This document shows positions 1 to 5,868 of a stretch of DNA of 8,760 nucleotides, in pieces (positions within the stretch are counted from its first letter, which is position 1; the number at the start of each line of letters is the position of its first letter). The notes beneath the pieces are model-generated. The model saw only the letters and a program-made list of their open reading frames with translations. It was not told the origin of the DNA and searched no databases. Source of the stretch: Thermoanaerobaculales bacterium (GTDB lineage: Bacteria; Acidobacteriota; Thermoanaerobaculia; Thermoanaerobaculales; Sulfomarinibacteraceae); NCBI GenBank assembly GCA_029932545.1, contig JAOZPW010000167.1, forward strand, positions 1-8,760. Reading direction: 5' to 3'. Both the position numbers and the translations under genes were made by a program.

Positions 1-816
1 CTACCCGCTATCTTTGTCATAGCCGCGATCGTCGCAACGTCGATCAAACGGCGGGGAGGTTTTGAACAGGTATTTCCGCACGCGTCCGGATCCTTGCGGA
101 AGGCCTGGCTGGAGACGCTCGCAGCAACCACCGTCTTCGCCATCGGCATTCTGGCGTGGGGCATGAGCGTCCGGGGCTCCTACGATGAGATCCCATTGAA
201 GATCGCTCAGGCGAGCGCCGTTGGCCTGTCTGTTTGGGTTGGCCAACACCTCATTTGGGCCTCCTTGCAACAGGTGCTTCTCCAACTGTTCCTCCGTCCC
301 GTGATTGGCGAGATCCTCAAGAAACCGGCCATCGCAACAGCAGCCACAGCCATGCTCTTTGGCCTGCTCCACCTCCCCTGTGCAACTCTGGTTGTATCGA
401 CCATATTCCTGGGAGCAATATGGATCATTCTCTTTGCTCGCCACCATCGGATCCTTCCGTTGATCGTGTCTCACGCCACGCTTGCGGCCCTCGCTTTCGT
501 CGTTTTGCCCCCTCAATGGAACTGCGGACTCAACGTCGGTGTTACGGCCCAGGAAAAACAACCCAAATACCGAGTCCTCCGATTGCCGGAAACACGGGAA
601 ATATTGGAGACCGTGACCTCGGACGACTATTTCAAATCCTTGGGTGGAACCAACCGAGATTTCATTAAATCATTGTATCGAGATATGCTCGGGAGGCCCC
701 CGGCTGATGCCGAGGTACAACACTGGATTGCCCAAATGAACCAGGGCCTCTCCCGAAACCGGGTCGCCGTTGCTTTTGCCGGGACCCAGGAATTTCGAAA
801 GAAATTCTTGAAATAA
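1..816 (+). CDS. CPBP-family-like membrane protein with C-terminal DUF4214 domain (5' end outside window)
   Basis: The reading frame is open from the first base with no in-frame ATG or GTG before a TTG at 94. The codons before that TTG encode a hydrophobic stretch ending in Lys-Arg-Arg, so the gene very likely begins upstream of the window. Counting from the window's first codon, several membrane segments precede a CPBP (Abi/CAAX-protease-like) core: QQVLLQ at 90-95 where the family usually has EExxxR, FGLLH at 120-124 matching FxxxH, and SHATLA at 157-162 near the third motif position. Known CPBP members are intramembrane endopeptidases, but loss of both glutamates makes proteolysis doubtful. 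Residues about 210-271 resemble DUF4214 (FIKSLYRDMLGRPP, then HWIAQMNQG and AFAGTQEF), a module often found in exported or surface proteins. The thioredoxin gene follows after 26 bases, so they are probably one operon. Confidence 0.75.
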   Translation, partial: LPAIFVIAAIVATSIKRRGGFEQVFPHASGSLRKAWLETLAATTVFAIGILAWGMSVRGSYDEIPLKIAQASAVGLSVWVGQHLIWASLQQVLLQLFLRPVIGEILKKPAIATAATAMLFGLLHLPCATLVVSTIFLGAIWIILFARHHRILPLIVSHATLAALAFVVLPPQWNCGLNVGVTAQEKQPKYRVLRLPETREILETVTSDDYFKSLGGTNRDFIKSLYRDMLGRPPADAEVQHWIAQMNQGLSRNRVAVAFAGTQEFRKKFLK

Positions 817-842
817 CGAGAAGAAATCACGAAAGGAAATCA

Positions 843-1574
843 ATGACACCGACTGCAGTTCAGAACCATATTTTGGTCGCGCTCATTGCGTTTGTTCTGT
901 CATGTGCTGCCGGCATGGGCGCCGCCCAGGATATCCAAACGATCTCCCACGGAGACCGGGTCGATATCACCGGCTCTCTTGCTCCCGGCAAGCTGACCGT
1001 GGTTGATTTCTATGCCGATTGGTGCGGCCCGTGCCGTTCTATCGCCCCAAAGCTCGACCGCCTGGCCACCGCCAACCCCGATGGCCTGGCAATCAGGAAG
1101 GTCGACATCATCAACTGGGACTCCGCCGTGGCCGCCCAGTACCGGCTCCAGTCCATTCCTCACCTCAAGCTGTTTGACCGGGACGGTCGGCTCCTGGCTG
1201 AGGGCAACGCGGGCCATGTGATGCGAGTGCTGAACAACCACCTGGGTAGCAACGATATCGGTGCAGAAGGTGGGCGCTCCCTGACGCCGATCTTCATCCT
1301 TGGCGGCCTGGTATCTCTGGCGATATTTCTGCTTCTCCGAGGCAGATCTTCTCCAAAAACGCCAGGCCCGCAAACGACCCCCGTTCACAGGTCGGATGAA
1401 CGGACGGCCTCGGGCTGGTTCGTCATGATCCAGAACAGCCTCGAAGGCCCCTTCGCCGAAGAAGACCTCGAGGAGATGCTCCGGCATCGAAGAATCCCGG
1501 GAAATGCCAAGGCCCGACGTCGCGGTCAGTCAACCTGGACGACAGTTGAGGAGGTCATTGAGCATTTGATGTAG
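843..1574 (+). CDS. Exported, membrane-tethered thioredoxin-like protein with C-terminal GYF_2 domain
   Basis: The start is ATG 843, preceded by the Shine-Dalgarno-like AGGAAA. Residues 1-28 form a signal peptide, with a possible signal peptidase site after Ala28. A lipoprotein-type Cys21 (VLSC) is an alternative. Residues about 48-134 form a thioredoxin fold with the catalytic motif WCGPC at 60-64 and the cis-proline in SIPH at 105-106. This predicts thiol-disulfide exchange outside the cytoplasm. A membrane span lies at about 148-165, followed by basic residues, which places the C-terminus in the cytoplasm. Residues 191-243 match GYF_2/DUF4339 (GWFVMI, then GPFAEEDLEEML and a later Trp), usually read as a peptide-binding module. 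The gene follows the CPBP-DUF4214 gene by 26 bases. Family membership is well supported. The partner and substrate are unknown. Confidence 0.88.
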   Translation: MTPTAVQNHILVALIAFVLSCAAGMGAAQDIQTISHGDRVDITGSLAPGKLTVVDFYADWCGPCRSIAPKLDRLATANPDGLAIRKVDIINWDSAVAAQYRLQSIPHLKLFDRDGRLLAEGNAGHVMRVLNNHLGSNDIGAEGGRSLTPIFILGGLVSLAIFLLLRGRSSPKTPGPQTTPVHRSDERTASGWFVMIQNSLEGPFAEEDLEEMLRHRRIPGNAKARRRGQSTWTTVEEVIEHLM

Positions 1575-1577
1575 GGA

Positions 1578-1613
1578 CCCGCGCCCAGGCCGAAGGTCTG
1601 GAGCGTGGGCTTT
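1578..1613 (+). terminator. Probable weak intrinsic terminator of the CPBP-thioredoxin operon
   Basis: A two-part hairpin starts 4 bases after the thioredoxin stop. The outer arms are CCCGCG (1578-1583) and CGTGGG (1604-1609). The inner arms are CCAGGCC (1585-1591) and GGTCTGG (1595-1601), around a GAA loop, with a short TTT run at 1611-1613. Both imperfect pairs are G-U wobbles on the + strand and would be mismatches on the - strand, which favours a role in the rightward transcript. The T run is short, so termination may be partial. Confidence 0.5.
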
Positions 1614-1717
1614 GCGTAGTGGCGCGTTGGGTCACCACGAGGGGGCTTTACGCGATCGATTGGGTGGAAAACTGGCGGTATTGACTGGGGAGATCCCTCC
1701 ACTCGGTCGCTCCGCTC

Positions 1718-3205
1718 CTACCACGATCGTGGCACTCGCCCTGTCCTTCGATCGATCGCCCACTGGTAGAGTTCAACATACCTCGCTGCCGAATCCTCCC
1801 AGAGAAAGCGCTGCTGCATCCCCCGAACGCGCATCGTTTGGATCAACTCACGCCGGTTGTACCAGGTCCACACGGCCCAGCCGACGGTGTCGTAGATCGC
1901 ACGCGGCGTCAGGAGATCAAAGACAAACCCTGTCCCCGCTCCAGTCTTCGGATCCAGGTTTTCGACGGTATCCGCCAAGCCCCCAGTTCGATGAACGATC
2001 GGTAGTGTTCCATAGCGTAAAGAATACATCTGGTTGAGCCCACACGGTTCGTAATGGCTCGGCATCAAAAAAAAGTCGCTGCCTGCTTCGATCAAATGCG
2101 CCACACGGTTGTCAAAGGCCAACTTGACTCCAAGATTCGGCAAGGCGCCATCGAGATTGGCCAGCTCTTCCTCACACCACTGGTCACCGGTCCCCAAAAT
2201 GACAACATCAACCTCGTAGTCCGAACAGATATCGAAGAGCGAACCGTGGGTCGGGCCGCACAGTTCTCCGAAGCCCTTCTGGTCAGCCAAGCGAGACACA
2301 ATACCGATCATTGGACGTTCGGGGTCGTTGGGCAGACCGAAGGCATCCTGAAGCGCAGCCTTGTTGACCGCCTTACCTTCCATCGAACCCTCGGAGTATC
2401 TCTGAGGTATGAGCGTATCCTTCTCCGGGTTCCAATCTTCGTAGTCCATGCCGTTGAGCACACCAAAAAGATCATCCGACCGATGCAGCAGAAGAGCGTC
2501 CATTTGGTGTCCGTGTTCGGCAGTCTGGATCTCGCGAGCGTAGGTCGGTGACACCGTTGTCAGAATATCGGCATTCCGCAGTCCGCCCTTGAGAAGGTTG
2601 AGCTTGCCGAAGAACTCGAAACCGGAACCGTGGTAGTGCTCCCAATCCAACTGGGTGATATGGATGTCCTCCTTGGGATAGACGCCCTGATATCCCAGGT
2701 TATGGATGGTCAACACGCTCCCGGTCTTTTTGAAGGGACCGGCCTTTTCCCAGGTATTGAGGTAGACCGAACTCAAGGCGGCCGGCCAATCGTGACCGTG
2801 AATCACCTCAGGTATCCACCCAAGACTCTTGCACAGCTGAAATGCCCCACGACACAAGAGGGTGAAGCGTTGCACATTGTCCGGAAAGTCCGGTTCCGCC
2901 CGAGTACCGTAGATGCCGTCCCGGCCGAAAAGCCCTTCATGATCCAGCAGGTACACCGGTACGCCGGCGCTTCCTGAACGGGTTTCATAAACCGCCGCCC
3001 ACGTCTCTCCAAAGCCCAGAGGCACCCCAATGGGCCCAGCGACTTTCTCAAAGCCTTCGATGTCGATGCCGTAGTACCGCGGCATCACGACCCTGACATC
3101 GTGCCCCATACGGGCCAGTTCCGCCGAAAGAGCGGCGACCATGTCCGCGAGCCCCCCGGTCTTGGCCAAAGGCACAAATTCACTGGTGACCATCAGGATT
3201 TTCAT
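1718..3205 (-). CDS. glgA: Glycogen synthase (ADP-glucose type, GT5 family)
   Basis: This cytoplasmic enzyme adds glucose from ADP-glucose to the non-reducing end of growing alpha-1,4-glucan. The 495 residues are close to the usual size of about 480. The ADP-glucose-binding KTGGL is at 15-19, inside the typical opening of the N-terminal domain. HGHDW is at 136-140, TIHNLGYQG at 166-174 and NGMDYEDWNP at 251-260. The C-terminal domain has GIVSRLADQKG at 301-311, EPCGLNQ at 386-392 (first glutamate of the E-x7-E-type region) and RTGGLADTV at 406-414. No key motif is missing. The start ATG at 3205 has AGGGAAGG six bases upstream. It lies 143 bases downstream of the PLP-enzyme gene on the same strand. 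No other glycogen gene is in the window. The 3' end converges on the thioredoxin operon. Confidence 0.96.
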   Translation of the reverse strand: MKILMVTSEFVPLAKTGGLADMVAALSAELARMGHDVRVVMPRYYGIDIEGFEKVAGPIGVPLGFGETWAAVYETRSGSAGVPVYLLDHEGLFGRDGIYGTRAEPDFPDNVQRFTLLCRGAFQLCKSLGWIPEVIHGHDWPAALSSVYLNTWEKAGPFKKTGSVLTIHNLGYQGVYPKEDIHITQLDWEHYHGSGFEFFGKLNLLKGGLRNADILTTVSPTYAREIQTAEHGHQMDALLLHRSDDLFGVLNGMDYEDWNPEKDTLIPQRYSEGSMEGKAVNKAALQDAFGLPNDPERPMIGIVSRLADQKGFGELCGPTHGSLFDICSDYEVDVVILGTGDQWCEEELANLDGALPNLGVKLAFDNRVAHLIEAGSDFFLMPSHYEPCGLNQMYSLRYGTLPIVHRTGGLADTVENLDPKTGAGTGFVFDLLTPRAIYDTVGWAVWTWYNRRELIQTMRVRGMQQRFLWEDSAARYVELYQWAIDRRTGRVPRSW

Positions 3206-3215
3206 GACAACCTTC

Positions 3216-3238
3216 CCTGGCGGGCCTTCCCCGCCGGG
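3216..3238 (-). promoter_or_regulatory. GC-rich hairpin next to the glgA ribosome binding site
   Basis: In the glgA leader, GGCGGG (3219-3224) and CCCGCC (3230-3235) form a perfect 6-bp stem around a 5-base loop, with two more flanking C-G pairs. The 3' arm in the - strand RNA runs into the AGGGAAGG ribosome binding site, and the loop carries a similar GGGAAGG. It could modulate glgA translation, but the binding site itself is mostly free and the hairpin may be incidental. Confidence 0.3.
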
Positions 3239-3239
3239 A

Positions 3240-3313
3240 GCTGTTAGCAGTTAGCTCTTAGTGGTTAGCCCGGAAAAAGCCCCGCCTACAATTGACAGCT
3301 AACGGCTAATGGC
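3240..3313. repeat. Inverted arrays of a 7-base repeat between glgA and the PLP-enzyme gene
   Basis: Four tandem heptamers run 3240-3267: GCTGTTA, GCAGTTA, GCTCTTA, GTGGTTA. Three more occur in the opposite orientation at 3293-3313 and read, on the - strand, GCCATTA, GCCGTTA, GCTGTCA. The two arrays could pair over about 20 bases with 15 matches, around a 25-base centre. A related pair of arrays lies in the intergenic region at 4621-4784. The function is unknown. Confidence 0.7.
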
Positions 3314-3348
3314 TTCTTCGACCATTGCAAGGATATCACCGGCACGAG

Positions 3349-4539
3349 CTAGACCTTATCAAGCGCCTGCTGCAAGTCGGCGATCAAATCCTCAACATCC
3401 TCACAACCGACCGAAAGTCTGACCAGACCGTCACTGATTCCGGCTTCAATTCGATCTTCCGCCCGCATGGCGGCGTGGGTCATGCTCGAGGGATGCTGAA
3501 TCAGGCTCTCGATGCCTCCCAAAGACACCGCCAGCGTCATCAGCTCAACGGAATCCAGGAGTTTGGCGCCGGCCTCCATGCCCCCCTTGACCTCGAACGA
3601 GATCAGCGAGCCCGGACCGTCCATCTGACGCTGAGACAACTCGTGCTGGGGATGACTGGCCAAGCCCGGATACCGCACCCACTCGACCTTTTCGTGATAT
3701 TCCAACCACTGGGCCAGCTTCTGAGCCCCTTCTTGCGCTGCGAGAACCCTGAGCGAAAGAGTCTTGAAACCTCTCAGCGCCAACCAAGCCTGGTGAGGAT
3801 CCATGCAGGCGCCGACATAGAAGTGAACTGAGCGGATCTTCTTGAAGAGAGCCTCGGTCTTGGGCACGATCATGCCTGCGACGACATCGGTGTGACCGTT
3901 GATGAATTTGGTCATCGAGTGCATCACGATATCCGCGCCGAGTTCCAAAGGCCGCTGCAAGATCGGTGAGGCAAATGTGTTGTCAACCAGCACCAGGACG
4001 CCGTGCTCGTGGGCAATCTCGACAATGGCCTTGATATCCGTCAGGACGATCGTAGGATTGGCCGGAGTCTCGATGAAGACCAGCTTGGTTTCCGGCTTCA
4101 CGGCAGCACGGACCGCCTCGGGGTCGGAGGTATCGACAAAGGTCGAAGCAATACCGAAACGAGAAAAATCTCTTTCGATCACCACCCGGGAAGGACCGTA
4201 GACCGACGAGGTCCCGACAACATGGTCACCCTGATTGAGAACCGCGAACAGAGTCGTCGTCAGGGCTGCCATCCCGGATCCTGTCGCCAGCCCGCCGAAT
4301 CCGCATTCCAGCGTCGATACCGCTTCTTCGAGCCGAGCGATCGTCGGATTGCCCATGCGCGTGTAGATGAACCCGTCCTCAGTCCCGGCAAACCGATCGG
4401 CCCCCTGGGCACAGCTGTCGAACGAAAAGGTCGAGGTCTGAAAAATCGGTGGTGCCACCGCTCCGGTCGCCTCATCGGCATACTGACCGGCATGGATGGT
4501 CTGGGTGGATCGGGACAGGTGCTTGACGTCGTGGCTCAT
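3349..4539 (-). CDS. Trans-sulfuration family PLP enzyme (cystathionine gamma-synthase / methionine gamma-lyase-like)
   Basis: This is a PLP-dependent enzyme of Cys/Met metabolism acting on sulfur amino acids or activated homoserine in the cytoplasm. The start ATG at 4539 was chosen because GAGGAGG lies about seven bases upstream. An in-frame ATG at 4632 would add 31 non-conserved residues across a hairpin. The 396-residue product shows YTRMGNPT at 59-66 (phosphate-binding Tyr59 and Arg61 from the neighbouring subunit), GSGMAA at 88-93, VYGP at 113-116 with Tyr114 stacking on PLP, VDNTFASP at 185-192 with Asp186, the Schiff-base Lys211 in HSMTKFINGH, and the C-terminal SLGGIESLIQHPSSMTH (339-355) and RLSVG (374-378). 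Length and residue numbering resemble methionine gamma-lyase, yet its characteristic Cys116 is Pro. The reaction (gamma-synthase, sulfhydrylase or gamma-lyase) therefore cannot be fixed, and no symbol is given. Confidence 0.92.
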   Translation of the reverse strand: MSHDVKHLSRSTQTIHAGQYADEATGAVAPPIFQTSTFSFDSCAQGADRFAGTEDGFIYTRMGNPTIARLEEAVSTLECGFGGLATGSGMAALTTTLFAVLNQGDHVVGTSSVYGPSRVVIERDFSRFGIASTFVDTSDPEAVRAAVKPETKLVFIETPANPTIVLTDIKAIVEIAHEHGVLVLVDNTFASPILQRPLELGADIVMHSMTKFINGHTDVVAGMIVPKTEALFKKIRSVHFYVGACMDPHQAWLALRGFKTLSLRVLAAQEGAQKLAQWLEYHEKVEWVRYPGLASHPQHELSQRQMDGPGSLISFEVKGGMEAGAKLLDSVELMTLAVSLGGIESLIQHPSSMTHAAMRAEDRIEAGISDGLVRLSVGCEDVEDLIADLQQALDKV

Positions 4540-4572
4540 GAGCGCCTCCTCGGCCGGGCAGTGTAACTCAGT

Positions 4573-4620
4573 CACAGACCCCTGGGGGCCCTCAAGAGTC
4601 GGAGAGCCCGTGGGTCTGTG
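4573..4620 (-). promoter_or_regulatory. Strong two-part hairpin in the leader of the PLP-enzyme gene
   Basis: The outer arms CACAGACCC (4573-4581) and GGGTCTGTG (4612-4620) are perfectly complementary over 9 bp. Inside, GGGCCCTC (4586-4593) and GAGAGCCC (4602-4609) pair over 8 bp around an 8-base loop. The only imperfect pair is a G-U wobble in - strand RNA and a mismatch in + strand RNA, which favours a role in the leftward transcript. The hairpin ends about 33 bases before the start codon, outside the ribosome binding site. No known riboswitch core was recognised. Confidence 0.6.
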
Positions 4621-4648
4621 GCTCTCAGCCATCAGCTATCAGCTATCA
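4621..4648 (-). repeat. Tandem 7-base repeat array (left arm)
   Basis: Four heptamers in a row read on the + strand GCTCTCA, GCCATCA, GCTATCA, GCTATCA. On the - strand the unit is TGATAGC. The array directly abuts the leader hairpin of the PLP-enzyme gene. It is inverted with respect to the array at 4762-4784 and related to the arrays at 3240-3313. Confidence 0.7.
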
Positions 4649-4689
4649 GTTCAAAGTTCCTTGCAAAACTAATTAATGACCGCCAAAAA

Positions 4690-4705
4690 TGTAATTCCGT
4701 AATTC
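4690..4705. repeat. Tandem octamer TGTAATTC / CGTAATTC in the AT-rich island
   Basis: TGTAATTC (4690-4697) is followed directly by CGTAATTC (4698-4705), a seven-base identity repeated with 8-base spacing. It sits in the AT-rich centre between the divergent genes. It could be a regulator site or chance in AT-rich sequence. Confidence 0.35.
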
Positions 4706-4725
4706 TTGCCCCACAGAAAACCAAA

Positions 4726-4790
4726 CCGAGTGCTATCAGCGCCTCGCGGAAACAACCTCGGGCTGACAGCTGAAAGCTGACAGCACTCGG
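4726..4790. promoter_or_regulatory. Long-armed hairpin upstream of the terminator
   Basis: CCGAGTGCTATCAGC (4726-4740) and GCTGACAGCACTCGG (4776-4790) are complementary over 15 positions with a single imperfect pair (A-C on the + strand, U-G on the - strand). They enclose a 35-base loop. The right arm shares its last three bases with the left arm of the terminator hairpin that follows, so the two structures could stack or compete slightly in a + strand transcript. Confidence 0.5.
4762..4784 (+). repeat. Tandem 7-base repeat array (right arm)
   Basis: Three heptamers read GCTGACA, GCTGAAA, GCTGACA and end in GC. They are inverted relative to the TGATAGC-type array at 4621-4648, about 113 bases away, and form part of the right arm of the 4726-4790 hairpin. 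Confidence 0.65.
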
Positions 4791-4828
4791 CGAAGCCGGA
4801 ACTTCTTCAGTTCCGGCTTCGCCGTTTT
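4788..4828 (+). terminator. Strong intrinsic terminator upstream of the membrane protein gene
   Basis: A perfect 16-bp stem is formed by 4788-4803 and 4809-4824 around the loop TCTTC, followed directly by TTTT (4825-4828) and CT. The T run exists only on the + strand side, so it stops rightward transcripts. No rightward gene precedes it after 1574. It must therefore end an unannotated transcript from the 4650-4790 region or act as an attenuator of the gene starting at 4870. Confidence 0.8.
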
Positions 4829-4838
4829 CTGGACCGTG

Positions 4839-4844
4839 TAGAAT
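4839..4844 (+). promoter_or_regulatory. Possible -10 element (TAGAAT) of the membrane protein gene
   Basis: TAGAAT matches the -10 consensus at five of six positions and would place a transcription start near 4851. That is just ahead of the GGAG ribosome binding site at about 4861-4864. No convincing -35 is present at normal spacing, where the terminator stem lies, so this is tentative. Confidence 0.3.
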
Positions 4845-4869
4845 CCGTTCCCGAAAGAATGGAGCCACG

Positions 4870-5769
4870 ATGAATCCCTCAAAACGAAAAATCGGAAAAT
4901 CTCCCATTTGGCTCAAAATCGTCATTTGGGTTCTCGCAATCTTCTTGATGGCAGGCTCGGTGATCTACCAGCGGTTGACTGGTCCCACCCATCCAAAACG
5001 AGGCTCGTTTGAGGCGGCCGGAGCCACTCACACCTATCGCCTTGTACGCAGCGGCAACTCAACGACTCCAGCTCAGGTCAGGATTCCGGATCCAGGGGGT
5101 GAGACCTCGGCGGTCATCAATTGGAGACGCTACCCGACACAAGAAGACTTCTCGTCGATTTCGATGACCAGTAGCGAAGGCAGTCTTACCGGAGACCTTC
5201 CCCGTCAGGTCGCGGCCGGAAAGGTCGAATACTCCGTGATCCTGCAAACCCCTGAAGGCATGGTCCACCTGCCTTCCGGCGACGAAGACACGGTGATCCT
5301 CCGCTATAAGGACCCGGTTCCCGCAACGGTATTGATCCCGCACATCATTTTGATGTTCTTCGCCGTTTTATTCGGCATTAGAACCGGTTTGTCCGCAATC
5401 TTCGCCCCTTCGGGAATGCGCTGGAGTGCCTGGACAACACTGATCGGCATGACGGTCGGCGGCATGATTTTGGGGCCGATCGTTCAGAAATACGCATTTG
5501 GCGCCTACTGGACCGGCTGGCCGCTGGGAGGTGACCTGACCGACAACAAGGTCCTGATCATGTGGATCGTTTGGATTGTCGCCTGCTTGACCATCGGCTT
5601 CAAACCGATCAAGAAGGAGTGGCTCGGGCGCATTCTCGTCGTGGCGGCTGCCGCAGTGATGACCATCGTCTACCTGATTCCCCATTCGATGCGCGGGAGC
5701 GAACTCAATTACGAAGCCGTAGACTCCGGAGTCGAAGCCTCGCAGGCGATCGGGACCAGTGACGAGTGA
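4870..5769 (+). CDS. Conserved-looking five-span membrane protein of unknown function
   Basis: I do not recognise a characterised family. The start ATG at 4870 has GGAG a few bases upstream. The 299-residue protein begins with a basic segment and a membrane anchor at about 13-33. Next comes a polar, probably beta-rich region at 34-152 predicted outside the cytoplasm. Four more spans lie at about 153-171, 189-206, 227-244 and 252-270, and the acidic tail is predicted outside. Positive residues at the N-terminus, between spans 2 and 3, and at KPIKKEW (245-251) agree with this topology. The loop between spans 3 and 4 carries an aromatic and glycine-rich stretch (YAFGAYWTGWPLGG) followed by DLTDNK at 222-227. 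This looks like a conserved motif and the likely functional core. No operon partner is visible, and the gene is preceded by a terminator. Confidence 0.85.
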   Translation: MNPSKRKIGKSPIWLKIVIWVLAIFLMAGSVIYQRLTGPTHPKRGSFEAAGATHTYRLVRSGNSTTPAQVRIPDPGGETSAVINWRRYPTQEDFSSISMTSSEGSLTGDLPRQVAAGKVEYSVILQTPEGMVHLPSGDEDTVILRYKDPVPATVLIPHIILMFFAVLFGIRTGLSAIFAPSGMRWSAWTTLIGMTVGGMILGPIVQKYAFGAYWTGWPLGGDLTDNKVLIMWIVWIVACLTIGFKPIKKEWLGRILVVAAAAVMTIVYLIPHSMRGSELNYEAVDSGVEASQAIGTSDE

Positions 5770-5868
5770 GTACTGGTATCTGGATAACCTCCAAGGAGAC
5801 CGGCACGCCCACATAGATCGAGAACCTGACCGAACAACTCGACGAAACCCTCCAGCTCAGACCTCAGA

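Larger units (their letters stand above)
4540..4869. other. Divergent intergenic region of 330 bases with AT-rich centre
   Basis: No gene is supported here. From left to right it contains the leader hairpin of the PLP-enzyme gene (4573-4620), a 7-base repeat array (4621-4648), an AT-rich island (about 4650-4725) that is the likeliest place for promoters in either direction, a 15-bp imperfect hairpin (4726-4790) overlapping an oppositely oriented 7-base array (4762-4784), and a perfect intrinsic terminator (4788-4828). A promoter-like -10 and the ribosome binding site of the membrane protein gene complete it. Confidence 0.7.

Noticed and set aside
94..96. TTG at 94 as the true start of the CPBP-like gene
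   Set aside because: No ribosome binding site precedes it, and the same frame is open to the window edge while encoding a plausible membrane segment. The gene is more likely cut by the window boundary.
1721..1732. 12-base palindrome CCACGATCGTGG at the 3' end of glgA as an operator
   Set aside because: It lies in the last codons of glgA, far from any promoter. A single GATC-centred palindrome is readily expected by chance in this composition.
4540..4632. N-terminal extension of the PLP enzyme from an in-frame ATG at 4632
   Set aside because: The added 31 residues do not resemble the family, run through the strong leader hairpin, and lack a ribosome binding site. The ATG at 4539 has GAGGAGG at good spacing and gives the normal family length.
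4540..4690. SAM riboswitch or T-box upstream of the PLP enzyme
   Set aside because: No S-box core or T-box AGGGTGG-type sequence was found on the - strand. Only the two-part hairpin is visible, so it is reported as an unassigned structure.
3240..4784. CRISPR-like interpretation of the tandem repeats
   Set aside because: Units are 7 bases with no spacers, and no cas genes are present.
5770..5868. Shared terminator between the convergent membrane protein and kinase genes
   Set aside because: No clear stem followed by a T run was found on either strand in these 99 bases.
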